Shown: positions 40,383-48,424 of the stretch, one piece after another | Layout of the letters: each line of letters opens with the position of its first letter | How positions within the stretch are numbered: the first letter of the stretch is position 1 | From: Micromonospora sp. WMMD1120 | GTDB taxonomy: Bacteria > Actinomycetota > Actinomycetes > Mycobacteriales > Micromonosporaceae | Reading direction: 5' to 3' | DNA length: 64,000 bases | Assembly: GCF_029626235.1 (NCBI RefSeq) | Contig: NZ_JARUBO010000005.1 | Location: 3,566,501-3,630,500 of the forward strand | Notes under the pieces: model-generated | Database searches by the model: none | Seen by the model: only the letters and a program-made list of their open reading frames with translations | Told to the model about the DNA's origin: nothing | Translations under genes and position numbers: made by a program

Positions 40383-41050
40383 CGGCGCGTCCGAGCGGAG
40401 CGGGGGAGCCAGGTGGTGGGGTGCCGGAAACGCCGCAGGGGGCCGAGCGGAGCCCGGCGGTGACCGAGGCGACGGAGTCGACGGCGGGCCGGGTGGTCGC
40501 CGTGGTGCCCGTCGTGAACGCGGCGAACGCGTTGACCGCGCTGCGGTTGGTGCTGGTGCCGGTCTTCGCCGCCTCGGTGATCGTGTCCGGAATGACCCAC
40601 TCCGGTTGGCGCATCGCCGCCTGTCTGATCTTCGCGGTGGCCTCGGCGACCGACCTGGTGGACGGCTGGATCGCCCGCCGGTTCGGGCTGGTCACGTCGG
40701 TCGGAAAGGTGGCCGACCCGATCGCCGACAAGGCGCTCACCGGCGCGGCCCTGGTGCTGCTCTCCTGGTACGACCGGCTGCCCTGGTGGGTGACCGCGCT
40801 GATCCTCGTCCGCGAGCTGGGCATCACCGGGCTGCGGTTCTGGGTGATCCGGCACGGCGTGATCGCCGCCAGCCGAGGCGGCAAGGTCAAGACCGCGCTC
40901 CAGATCCTCGCCATCGCCTGGTACCTCTGGCCGATGCCCGACGCCCTCGCCGCCGTCGGCCCCTGGATCATGGGCGCCGCCGTCCTGGTCACCGTCGCCA
41001 CCGGCTTCGACTACGTAGCTCAAGCCCTCCGCCTCCGCCGCCCCCGCTAA
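40379..41050 (+). CDS. pgsA: CDP-diacylglycerol-glycerol-3-phosphate 3-phosphatidyltransferase
   Basis: Makes phosphatidylglycerophosphate. 223 residues with about four to six membrane helices and the CDP-alcohol phosphatidyltransferase motif [11 protein letters not shown]...[10 protein letters not shown] (DxxDGxxAR...G...D...D). The order rimO-pgsA-cinA-clgR is seen across actinobacteria. The first 50 residues are a variable cytoplasmic tail; a later start within it is possible. Confidence 0.93.
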   Translation: MTARPSGAGEPGGGVPETPQGAERSPAVTEATESTAGRVVAVVPVVNAANALTALRLVLVPVFAASVIVSGMTHSGWRIAACLIFAVASATDLVDGWIARRFGLVTSVGKVADPIADKALTGAALVLLSWYDRLPWWVTALILVRELGITGLRFWVIRHGVIAASRGGKVKTALQILAIAWYLWPMPDALAAVGPWIMGAAVLVTVATGFDYVAQALRLRRPR

Positions 41051-41056
41051 ACCCCG

Positions 41057-41310
41057 CCGCCCGCCCTGCCCCCGCCCGCCCTGCCCCCGCCCGCCCTGCC
41101 CCCGCCCGCCCTGCCCCCGGCCCGGCCCCGTCCGGCCCAGTCCGTGTTGATCATGAAGTTAGCGTCATCTCACGTGGCGTGTCCTGGTCATAACCTCATG
41201 ATCAACGGGGCAGGGCGGGACGGGGGCAGGGCGGGACGGGGGCAGGGCAGGACGGGGGCAGAGCCGGACGGGGGCAGGGTGGGCAGGGTTGGGGGGCGGC
41301 GGGTGGGGAA
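41057..41310. repeat. C-rich repeats / GATC hairpin / G-rich repeats element (copy 2)
   Basis: Left: about four copies of a CCGCCCTGCCCCCGC-type unit (41057-41120). Centre: a 61-bp core at 41146-41206 with arms GTTGATCATGAAGTT and AACCTCATGATCAAC. Right: repeats of a GGGGCAGGGCGGGAC-type unit (41207-41280) complementary to the left run. The core matches copy 1 at 17261-17321 in reverse orientation at about 50 of 61 positions by hand count. It fills the whole pgsA-cinA gap. Confidence 0.8.
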
Positions 41311-41320
41311 GGAACGGGTG

Positions 41321-42187
41321 ATGCAGCGCGCGGCGGGATCTCCGGAGCCGGTGGGAGGCGGGGCGGACGACGCCACCGCGGGGAGCGCGGCGGCGGGGGT
41401 GGTGCACCGGCTGGTCCAGCGGCACGAGACCCTCGCCACCGTCGAGTCGCTCACCGGTGGGTCGTTGGCCTCGTCGATCGTGGACATCGCCGGGGTCAGC
41501 GCGGTCTACCGGGGTGGCCTGGTGGTCTACGCGACCGAGTTGAAGGGGACCCTGGCGGGCGTACCCGCTGATCTGTTGGCGGAGCGCGGCCCGGTGGACC
41601 CGGAGGTCGCGACGGCGCTCGCCGAGGGCGGCCGGGAGCGGTGCGGTGCGGACTGGGGTTTGGCCACCACCGGTGTCGCCGGCCCGGAGCCGCAGGACGA
41701 CAAGCCTGTCGGTCTGGTCTACGTCGCGGTCGCCGGGCCGAACGGCAGCACCGTCCGCCGGCTCGAGCTGGGCGGCGGCCGGGACCACGTCCGCGCGGCG
41801 GCGGTGGTCGAGGCGCTGCGCCTGCTCGCCGAGCGGCTGCACGCCGCCGACCACGCCGACGCCGACGCCGACCACGCCTCCGCCGACGCCGGCCACGCCT
41901 CCGCCGACCAGGCCTCCGCCGACCACGCCGACGCCGACGCCGACCACGCCGACGCCGACGCCGACCACGCCGACGCCGACGCCGACCACGCCGACGCCGA
42001 CGCCGACCACGCCGACGCCGACGCCGGCCACGCCGACGCCGACTCGGCGGAGGCCGACGAGGTGTACGCCGGCGCGGTGGACGTCGAGGTCACCCAGACC
42101 GACGCGGACGGGCCGGGTTCGGGTTCCCGGGCCGTGACGGGGGCGGCCCGGGGTGGCGCGGGAGCGGCCGGCGGCACCCACCGGTGA
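41321..42187 (+). CDS. cinA: CinA C-terminal (PncC-type) nicotinamide mononucleotide deamidase with repetitive tail
   Basis: The first 165 or so residues form a CinA C-terminal domain: TVESLTGGSLASSIVDIAGV, YRGGLVVYATELKGTLAGVP and TTGVAGPEPQDDKPVGLVYV. The family deamidates NMN in the pyridine nucleotide cycle. The last 115 residues are a low-complexity extension of Ala, Asp and His, mostly HADADAD heptads, then an acidic and Gly-rich end. The ATG at 41321 with AAGGA upstream is chosen because the longer reading runs into the repeat element. 288 residues versus about 165 for a bare domain. Confidence 0.88.
   Translation: MQRAAGSPEPVGGGADDATAGSAAAGVVHRLVQRHETLATVESLTGGSLASSIVDIAGVSAVYRGGLVVYATELKGTLAGVPADLLAERGPVDPEVATALAEGGRERCGADWGLATTGVAGPEPQDDKPVGLVYVAVAGPNGSTVRRLELGGGRDHVRAAAVVEALRLLAERLHAADHADADADHASADAGHASADQASADHADADADHADADADHADADADHADADADHADADAGHADADSAEADEVYAGAVDVEVTQTDADGPGSGSRAVTGAARGGAGAAGGTHR
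41921..42025 (+). repeat. Five perfect 21-bp tandem repeats inside cinA
   Basis: Unit GACCACGCCGACGCCGACGCC in five identical copies, flanked by degenerate copies from about 41848 and to about 42043. Each unit encodes seven residues (DHADADA), so copy-number change keeps frame. Likely expanded by slippage or recombination. Confidence 0.9.
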
Positions 42188-42232
42188 CCGGGCTCCGGCG
42201 AATCGACGGGGCGGGGCGGGATGTCGCTGGGG

Positions 42233-42255
42233 CCCGCAACGGGTACGGTTGCGGG
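42233..42255. promoter_or_regulatory. Inverted repeat in the clgR upstream region
   Basis: CCCGCAAC and GTTGCGGG separated by 7 bp, about 85 bp upstream of the clgR start. It could be an operator or a leader hairpin. It does not match the ClgR box as I remember it. Confidence 0.4.
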
Positions 42256-42340
42256 AAGGCTCCGACGTTCGGGGTCGGCGCGGCCCACCGCGACCGGCTG
42301 CCCGACGCCGGGCGCGAGGTATCCCTCAGGGGGAGGTGCG

Positions 42341-42775
42341 ATGATCCTGCTACGCCGGGTGATCGGTGACGCACTGCGAGCGCGCCGGCAGGGGCAGCAG
42401 CGCACGCTGCGTGAGGTGTCCACCGCCGCCAACGTCAGCCTCGGCTACCTCTCCGAGATCGAGCGGGGGCACAAGGAGCCGTCCAGCGAGCTGCTGGCCG
42501 CGATCTGTGACGCCCTCGGCGCACGCCTGTCCGAGCTGCTGCGCGAGGTGAGCGATACGGTGGCGCTCGCCGAGCAGATGCCGGGGGTGCTGGTGCCGAT
42601 GCCGGACGAGCCGGCCGAGGCGGCGTCCAAGAGCACCAACCGGGGTGTTCGCCAGGTCACCTCCGACGGCAAGGTCGCCGTCTCGGTCCGACAGGACTCG
42701 CCGCTCAAGGCCACGCTGCGCAGCACGCGGGTGCGCCCGACCGAGCGCGACCGGGACGTGGTCTGCGCCGCCTGA
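42341..42775 (+). CDS. clgR: XRE family regulator ClgR
   Basis: 144 residues from the ATG at 42341 with GGGGGAGG upstream. The helix-turn-helix reads [29 protein letters not shown], close to ClgR of Streptomyces and mycobacteria, the activator of clp protease, lon and psp genes. The protein ends in CAA; C-terminal alanines mark ClgR for ClpP degradation in Streptomyces. Followed by pspA as in Mycobacterium tuberculosis (Rv2745c-Rv2744c). The upstream frame is open but not conserved. Confidence 0.9.
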   Translation: MILLRRVIGDALRARRQGQQRTLREVSTAANVSLGYLSEIERGHKEPSSELLAAICDALGARLSELLREVSDTVALAEQMPGVLVPMPDEPAEAASKSTNRGVRQVTSDGKVAVSVRQDSPLKATLRSTRVRPTERDRDVVCAA

Positions 42776-42916
42776 CCCGCCGATCGCGTTGACGATGGGC
42801 GGGCTGGCACCGGCCGCGTAGGGTTGCTGGCAGGAGCTGCCGGTGCCGTCGACTACCGGTACGGGATGCCTCGGTGGCGTTCGACTGGGACGATGGAGGC
42901 CGGCCGGCTGTTTCGG

Positions 42917-42954
42917 CCGGTCCAGCCGACCTGGCTGTGCCGGTCCAGCCGACC
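42917..42954 (+). repeat. Direct repeat of 15 bp upstream of pspA
   Basis: CCGGTCCAGCCGACC occurs at 42917-42931 and 42940-42954 (23-bp period), with a shorter partial copy after it. The 229-bp clgR-pspA gap otherwise shows no gene. The spacing would suit a regulator site, but no known motif is recognised. Confidence 0.4.
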
Positions 42955-43004
42955 CGGCCGACCCGGCTGTGGTGGAGCGACGCTACTGAGGGGATGTCGC
43001 GGAT

Positions 43005-43877
43005 ATGGCGAACCCGTTCGTCAAGGGTTGGAACTACCTGATGGCGCTCTTCGGTGCCAAAATCGACGAGCACGCCGATCCCAAGGTGCAGATCCAGCAG
43101 GCCATCGAGGATGCCCAGCGCCAGCACCAGGCGCTCGTCCAGCAGGCCGCCGCCGTGATCGGCAACCAGCGGCAGCTGGAGATGAAGCTGTCCCGGCAGA
43201 TGTCCGAGGTCGAACGCTTGCAGGGCAACGCCCGGCAGGCCCTGGTGCTCTCCGACCAGGCCCGGGCCAAGGGCGACGAGGCCGAGGCGGCACGGTTCGA
43301 GCAGTCGGCGCAGACCCTGGCCACCCAGCTGGTCTCCGCCGAGCAGGCCACCGAGGATCTGAAGACCCTGCACGACCAGGCGCTGGGCGCCGCCGCCCAG
43401 GCCCGCCGCGCGGTCGAGAACAACTCGATGATCCTCCAGCAGAAGCTCGCCGAGCGCACCAAGCTGCTCAGCCAACTGGAGCAGGCCAAGATGCAGGAGT
43501 CGGTGGCCCGTTCGCTGGAGTCGATGTCCTCGCTGACCGCGCCGGGCACCACCCCCTCGCTGGACGAGGTGCGGGACCGCATCGAGCGCCGGTACGCCAA
43601 CGCGATGGGTCGCGCCGAACTGGCCGGCAACTCCGTCGAGGGCCGTATGTTGGAGATCCAGAAGGCCACCATCGACTCGGCGGGCTCCGCCCGGTTGGAG
43701 CAGATCCGCTCCAGCATGGCCGGCGAGCAGCTCGGTGGCGCTGCGCAGCGGTCGGCCGTGCCGCAGGCCGAGAAGTCCGGCCCGGCCACCGACCCGACGG
43801 CCGCCGCCCGGCTGGACGAGCTGCGCGCCAGCATGGCCCGCGAGCGGGGCACCGGCGACCCGACCGCCGCCGGCTGA
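43005..43877 (+). CDS. pspA: PspA/IM30 family envelope-stress protein
   Basis: 290 residues starting [20 protein letters not shown], an amphipathic N-terminal helix that binds membranes, then long coiled-coil helices (e.g. [20 protein letters not shown]). This is the actinobacterial 35-kDa antigen/PspA type. It forms oligomeric scaffolds on damaged membrane. The C terminus repeats a [15 protein letters not shown] motif similar to [15 protein letters not shown] earlier, a short internal duplication. Downstream of clgR, whose product probably activates it. Confidence 0.94.
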   Translation: MANPFVKGWNYLMALFGAKIDEHADPKVQIQQAIEDAQRQHQALVQQAAAVIGNQRQLEMKLSRQMSEVERLQGNARQALVLSDQARAKGDEAEAARFEQSAQTLATQLVSAEQATEDLKTLHDQALGAAAQARRAVENNSMILQQKLAERTKLLSQLEQAKMQESVARSLESMSSLTAPGTTPSLDEVRDRIERRYANAMGRAELAGNSVEGRMLEIQKATIDSAGSARLEQIRSSMAGEQLGGAAQRSAVPQAEKSGPATDPTAAARLDELRASMARERGTGDPTAAG

Positions 43878-43900
43878 GCGACCGGATCGAGGAGGTCACC

Positions 43901-44686
43901 GTGGCAGACGAGCGGACCCGCTACTTCCGCAGGCTGGCTCGACTGCGCCGGTCCGCCCGCCGGTGGAGTGTGCTGGCCGGTGGGCTGGGTGGGGCGGCAG
44001 CGGTGCTCACTCCGTACGCCGGTCTCGGTCTGCCCGACGCGGCCTGGGCCGGCGCGGCGGGCAGTGCGGTGGCGCTCGCCGCCTGGCGCTGGATCGACGT
44101 GCGCGCCCTGGCCGCCCAGCCGGCGCCGCCGGCGCTCGACCCGGCCGAGGCGGCGGCCCGTTCGCGGGCCCGACTGGTGGCCGCCGTCGAGCGGCTGCCG
44201 GTCGGTCCAGGTGTGTTGGCCGAGGTCCGTCGGGTTCGGTCCCGGATCGCGCTGCGTGGCACTAGCGCCGGCGAGCAGTGGGCGCGGCTGGACCGGGCGG
44301 CGCTCACCCTGGCCGGAATGGCCCCGCGCCTCACCGGGCTGGCCGAGCCGGCGGTGGTGGAGGCCGCCGCCGCCGATCAGTCGTTGCGGGACCTGGCCGG
44401 GCGGGTGGCGAGCGTCGAACGTGCCCTGCGGCTGGCTCCGGCCGATGCCCGACCGTCGCTGGTCGAGGCGCACGCCGTGTTGACCGCCCAACTGAAGGAC
44501 GGGGTGGCCGCCTACGAACGGCTCGTGGTCGCCGCCGCCGGTTACCTCGCCGAGGACGCCCGGCCGGACGCCGCCCACCCGGCCGCCGACCGGCTCACCG
44601 AGGCGACCGACCTGCTGCACGGTGTCGCCGGGGCGCTCGCCGAGCTACGCGCCGTGGGCACCCCGCTGCGCGCGCCGACCCGCTAG
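43901..44686 (+). CDS. Membrane protein of the psp operon (PspM-like)
   Basis: 261 residues from the GTG at 43901 with GGAGG at 43891-43895, 23 bp after pspA. A basic N terminus (TRYFRRLARLRRSARRW) is followed by two hydrophobic helices in WSVLAGGLGGAAAVLTPYAG and AAWAGAAGSAVALAAWRWID, then a long Ala-rich helical cytoplasmic part. Position and layout match Rv2743c (PspM) of M. tuberculosis; sequence similarity was not tested. Confidence 0.82.
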   Translation: MADERTRYFRRLARLRRSARRWSVLAGGLGGAAAVLTPYAGLGLPDAAWAGAAGSAVALAAWRWIDVRALAAQPAPPALDPAEAAARSRARLVAAVERLPVGPGVLAEVRRVRSRIALRGTSAGEQWARLDRAALTLAGMAPRLTGLAEPAVVEAAAADQSLRDLAGRVASVERALRLAPADARPSLVEAHAVLTAQLKDGVAAYERLVVAAAGYLAEDARPDAAHPAADRLTEATDLLHGVAGALAELRAVGTPLRAPTR

Positions 44687-44694
44687 GTGTTCTG

Positions 44695-47600
44695 TCACTC
44701 CGGTGTCGTCACCACCACGGGCCCGCTGTACGGGGAACTGCCGACGACGTTGAACGACCGGATCCGGTAGTGGTAGGTGACGCCCCGGACCAGCCCGGTG
44801 TTGGTGAAGCCCCGGCCGGTCACCGTGAAGATCGCCACCTCCCGGTCGAACGCCGGGTCGAGAGCCCGCTGCACGACGAACCCCGCCCCCGGGCCGGTGG
44901 GTGTGGTCGCCGCCCAGGTCAGGGCCACTGTCGCGGTGTCCGGCCCCGGCGTGCTGACGGTGGCCGCCACGGCGGTGGGCGTGCCCGGAACGGGCGGCGA
45001 GGTCACCGTGGCGACCGTCGACCATGCCGAGGCGGCGCCCAGGTAGGTGGTCCGCACCCGGTAGTAGTAGGTCGTGTCCGGGGCGACGGTCGAGTCCAGG
45101 TGGTTGTCCCCGACCCCGATCGCCGTGGTCCCCGGCCCGCTGGTGAACGTCGGGTTGGTGGCCCGCTGCACGTCGATGCCGGTGGCGAACGACCGGTTGG
45201 TCCAGCGCAGCGCCACGCGCAGCGGGGCGGCCGGCGGGAGCGCCGCGACCAGGCCGTACGGCGCGGTCAGGTGCACCGAGGCGGGCACCCCGTTGGACCA
45301 GGAGGAGTAGCTCACCGCGTTCTCCGCCCGGATCCGGTAGTGGTAGGTCACTCCCGGGGTGACTGTGGCGTCGACGTACCGGGTGGCGGCGGCCGCCACG
45401 GTGATCGTGGTGACCTCGCCGCCGAAGGTCGCCTCGGTGGCCCGTTGCAGCAGGTGACTGGTTGCGGCCGGGCGGCCGCCGTTGCTGGTCCAGGCCAGCG
45501 CGATCGCCGGTAGCGCGGTGGCCGAGCCGGGCACCGGCGTGGCGGTCAGGCCGGTCGGCGCCTTCGGGGCCACCCGCAGCACCAGCGGCCGGGTCATCCC
45601 GCCGTCGCGGTGCCCGGCGAGCTGGCTGTGCCAGCGGTACTCCCAACCGAGGTTGACCAGGTGGTTGACCACCGAGGCGGGTCGCCCGTCCGCCGGGCTG
45701 ATCGGGGTCGACCCGGTTCGGGCCCCGGCCGGACGACAGGGATCGAGGAGCCGGACGCTGTCGCCCAGCTTGAACGGCAGGGCCGGCGCGACCGGGCGCA
45801 GCGCCACCACCACGTCCTCGCGGGGGTTCACCCGGACGATCCCCTTCCAGCCCAGTTCCGTGTCGTGCGGGGGCCGCAGCGTGCCGTCCCAGCCGACCCG
45901 GTTGACCACCTGCACGTCACAACCGCCGAAGTGCAACGGCTCGGTCTGTCGTACGTTGCCGCTGATCCGCCACAGCTGGGTGCCGTCGCTGGGAGCGCCG
46001 ACCGGCGTGGCGGGGTCGGTGGCGAACAGCACCTCGGTGACCGGGTCGGTCGGGCCGAGCGGCAGGGTGGTCGGGTGCAGCGGGCCGGCGTGCGGGTGTC
46101 CGACGCCGAGCCGCCCGGTCAGCCGCCCATGATCCGGCTCGAAGGCCGGCTGCGCGGACTTCACCAGCACCGGCAGCGTCACCGGGCCGGTCCCGTCCGC
46201 CGGTGTGAACGTCACGCTGCTGGCGTGCACCGGCACCGTCGTCACCGTCGTGGTGCGGGTGCCGAACGCCGGGTCGTACGCCGGTTGCGGCACGATCGGT
46301 GGGCGCTGGCTGGCCGCGTACGCCAGGGGGAGGCGCGCCCGCAGCCGGTCCCTGTCGTAGGTCGGCGCGGGCACCCCGCGGACCCGGAACTGGAGCAGGG
46401 TACGGGTGTTCGGACCGTACCCCGGCTCGGTGCCCGGTGGGCCGCCCTCGGCGGTCCGGTCCGGCGCGTCGGTGTGCTGGTCGTAGCGGTTGTCGAAGCC
46501 GGGCAGCGGGGCCGGCGCGTCGTTGTACAGGATGAGCGTGCTGCCCGGCGGCACCGCGGAGAAGTCGACGAGCACGTCGGTGCGTTCGCCCGGGGCGAGC
46601 AGCAGGGTGTGCCCGTCGACGTTGAGCACCGTCGGGTCGAGCCGGTCGTAGCGGTAGCCGATCGGCCGGTTCGGCAGCACCACGGGGGCGGGCAGCAGGC
46701 CGGCCTCGTTGCCGATCTGGACGAACTCCGGCCCGGCGGCGCGCGGGTCCGGCACGCCGCCGTCGCGGCCGTCGGTGGGCCATCCCGCTGGCCGGTCCGC
46801 CGCCCGTACGGCGGGCACCATCGGCACCTCACCGGCGTCGGCGTCGGCGAGCACGCCGTCGGCGGTCCACATCGGCGCGTCGGAGCGGGCCCGGTAGAGC
46901 TGGAGGTTGAGGCTGCGGTCCAGGCACGCGTTGAGGATCCGGAACCGGTACGCCCGCGGCGCGACCTCCAGGTACGGGTAGGCGACGCCGTTGACCAGCG
47001 GGGTGTCGCCGTACGCCTCGGGGACGGCGGACGGGTGCGGTAGGGCGGGGCTCAGCGGCGGCTCGTCCGGCGCGCCGACCGGGTCGTGGTGCGGGTTGGG
47101 TGCCGGGTCGACGAGGCGCGCGTCGTCCGGCGCGGGGTCGCGCGACCAGGGGCCGTAGCCCCACCGGCCGGTCGGGTTGCGCCCCGTCGGGTGGTACGGG
47201 TTCTGCCGGGGTTGGTAGACGTGGGGGTGCCACAGGCTGCCCCGGGCGCCCCAGCGTTCCCGGTCCCAGGTCGGGTCCTCGGCGGCGAGTTGGGCGTCGT
47301 CCGGGACGAACGTCTTGTCCTCGATCACCAACGGCAGTTGGTCGGCCGGCAGCACCCCGTCGGCCACGAGCTGATCCTCGACCGGATCGGTGAGCAGGTA
47401 GAGCGCGAGCTGTCCGCCGTAGACGGTGAGCCGGGCCAGGCCGAGGGTGTTGTCGTGCCACCACAGCAGCCGGCCGCTCTGCTCGTTGGGGAAGTAGAGC
47501 GTTGTCGCCCCGGCGCCGGGCGGCGGCATGTCCGGCACGTGGGTCAGGCCGGGCCCGCCGGGGTACGGGGTGATCTCCCCGGCGGGGGTGATCCACTGCC

Positions 47601-48309
47601 CGGGGTTGCCCGCGCTGGTCCAGCCGGTCTGCGCCCCGGCCAGGTGCAGCACCGCCCGGTTCTGCGGGTACGGCGCCGGTCCGTCCAGCGGGCCGAGCCC
47701 GGCGCCCTCGACGGTGTCGTCGACGGGTAGGAACAGCTCACCGGCCCGGCCGGTGGGGAGCTGGTTGATGAACTTCACCCGGACCGGTCGTCCCCGGCGG
47801 GCGAGGATCAGCGGGCCGAGGTGCCAGGGCCGTTCCGGTGGCGCGACGGTGTTGTGCCCCTGGGCGTCGGTGCCGAGGTTGAGCTGCCGGTAGCCGCGCA
47901 GTCGGGTGGCCGGCAGGTCCCGGTGCAGTCGTTGCGCGTACTCCTGGAGGCCGATCTCGTAGTAGTCGCAGCCGGGGTAGGTGATCGTGTCCGGCGTGGC
48001 CACCGGCAGGTGGCCGCCGGACGCGGTGCGGCCCGGTGGCCCGGGGACGGGCAGCGGGTCGACGAACTTGCGCAGCCCGGTGCCCGCGACCACCCGCCCG
48101 TCGGGGTCGCGCTCGGGGCGGGGGCTGTGCGCGAAGTTCGGCACCGGCCCGAAGTAGTGGGGCCGCACGGCCGGGTCGAGGCTCGGCGCGGGGGCGGTCG
48201 TCTCGGCGGTACGCGCGGTCGGCACCGTCGCGGCTTGGCCGTGCGCGCCGTCGGTGCCGCGGCTGGCCCGCTCGAAGAAGGTGGAGCGGAGTCTGCGGAA
48301 CATCGCCAT
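44695..48309 (-). CDS. Multicopper-oxidase-like protein with altered copper ligands and three FN3-type repeats
   Basis: 1204 residues. Residues about 105-910 follow the cupredoxin layout of bilirubin oxidase/CotA-type enzymes (GPLILARRGRPVRVKFINQL; LGWKGIVRVNPREDVVVALR; GGMTRPLVLRV). The four copper motifs are changed: HLAG at 222-225 (normally HxHG), HDN at 285-287 (HxH), EPLHFG at 790-795 (HPxHxH), and HSQLAGHRDGGM at 894-905 (HCHxxxHxxxxM). The T1 Cys is absent, so laccase-type electron entry looks impossible. Residues about 915-1204 form three fibronectin-III-like repeats, each with a TYxYRxR strand. No signal peptide is visible. Confidence 0.83.
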   Translation of the reverse strand: MAMFRRLRSTFFERASRGTDGAHGQAATVPTARTAETTAPAPSLDPAVRPHYFGPVPNFAHSPRPERDPDGRVVAGTGLRKFVDPLPVPGPPGRTASGGHLPVATPDTITYPGCDYYEIGLQEYAQRLHRDLPATRLRGYRQLNLGTDAQGHNTVAPPERPWHLGPLILARRGRPVRVKFINQLPTGRAGELFLPVDDTVEGAGLGPLDGPAPYPQNRAVLHLAGAQTGWTSAGNPGQWITPAGEITPYPGGPGLTHVPDMPPPGAGATTLYFPNEQSGRLLWWHDNTLGLARLTVYGGQLALYLLTDPVEDQLVADGVLPADQLPLVIEDKTFVPDDAQLAAEDPTWDRERWGARGSLWHPHVYQPRQNPYHPTGRNPTGRWGYGPWSRDPAPDDARLVDPAPNPHHDPVGAPDEPPLSPALPHPSAVPEAYGDTPLVNGVAYPYLEVAPRAYRFRILNACLDRSLNLQLYRARSDAPMWTADGVLADADAGEVPMVPAVRAADRPAGWPTDGRDGGVPDPRAAGPEFVQIGNEAGLLPAPVVLPNRPIGYRYDRLDPTVLNVDGHTLLLAPGERTDVLVDFSAVPPGSTLILYNDAPAPLPGFDNRYDQHTDAPDRTAEGGPPGTEPGYGPNTRTLLQFRVRGVPAPTYDRDRLRARLPLAYAASQRPPIVPQPAYDPAFGTRTTTVTTVPVHASSVTFTPADGTGPVTLPVLVKSAQPAFEPDHGRLTGRLGVGHPHAGPLHPTTLPLGPTDPVTEVLFATDPATPVGAPSDGTQLWRISGNVRQTEPLHFGGCDVQVVNRVGWDGTLRPPHDTELGWKGIVRVNPREDVVVALRPVAPALPFKLGDSVRLLDPCRPAGARTGSTPISPADGRPASVVNHLVNLGWEYRWHSQLAGHRDGGMTRPLVLRVAPKAPTGLTATPVPGSATALPAIALAWTSNGGRPAATSHLLQRATEATFGGEVTTITVAAAATRYVDATVTPGVTYHYRIRAENAVSYSSWSNGVPASVHLTAPYGLVAALPPAAPLRVALRWTNRSFATGIDVQRATNPTFTSGPGTTAIGVGDNHLDSTVAPDTTYYYRVRTTYLGAASAWSTVATVTSPPVPGTPTAVAATVSTPGPDTATVALTWAATTPTGPGAGFVVQRALDPAFDREVAIFTVTGRGFTNTGLVRGVTYHYRIRSFNVVGSSPYSGPVVVTTPE

Positions 48310-48424
48310 GACTCTCCCCGGTTCGGGGCACGAGGTCGGCCACCCCGGTGTGGGGACCCCGGCACTCTGCTGACGGTCGGTGAGCGCTCAACCGCAGCAT
48401 GCGACGTCGGCGGCCGGATAGGAA

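Noticed and set aside
41848..42043. Could the regular repeats be a CRISPR array?
   Set aside because: Units are directly adjacent 21-bp copies with no unique spacers and lie in frame within a coding sequence; no cas genes are present.
42233..42255. ClgR autoregulatory box
   Set aside because: The inverted repeat does not match the remembered ClgR consensus, so it is listed only as an unassigned inverted repeat.
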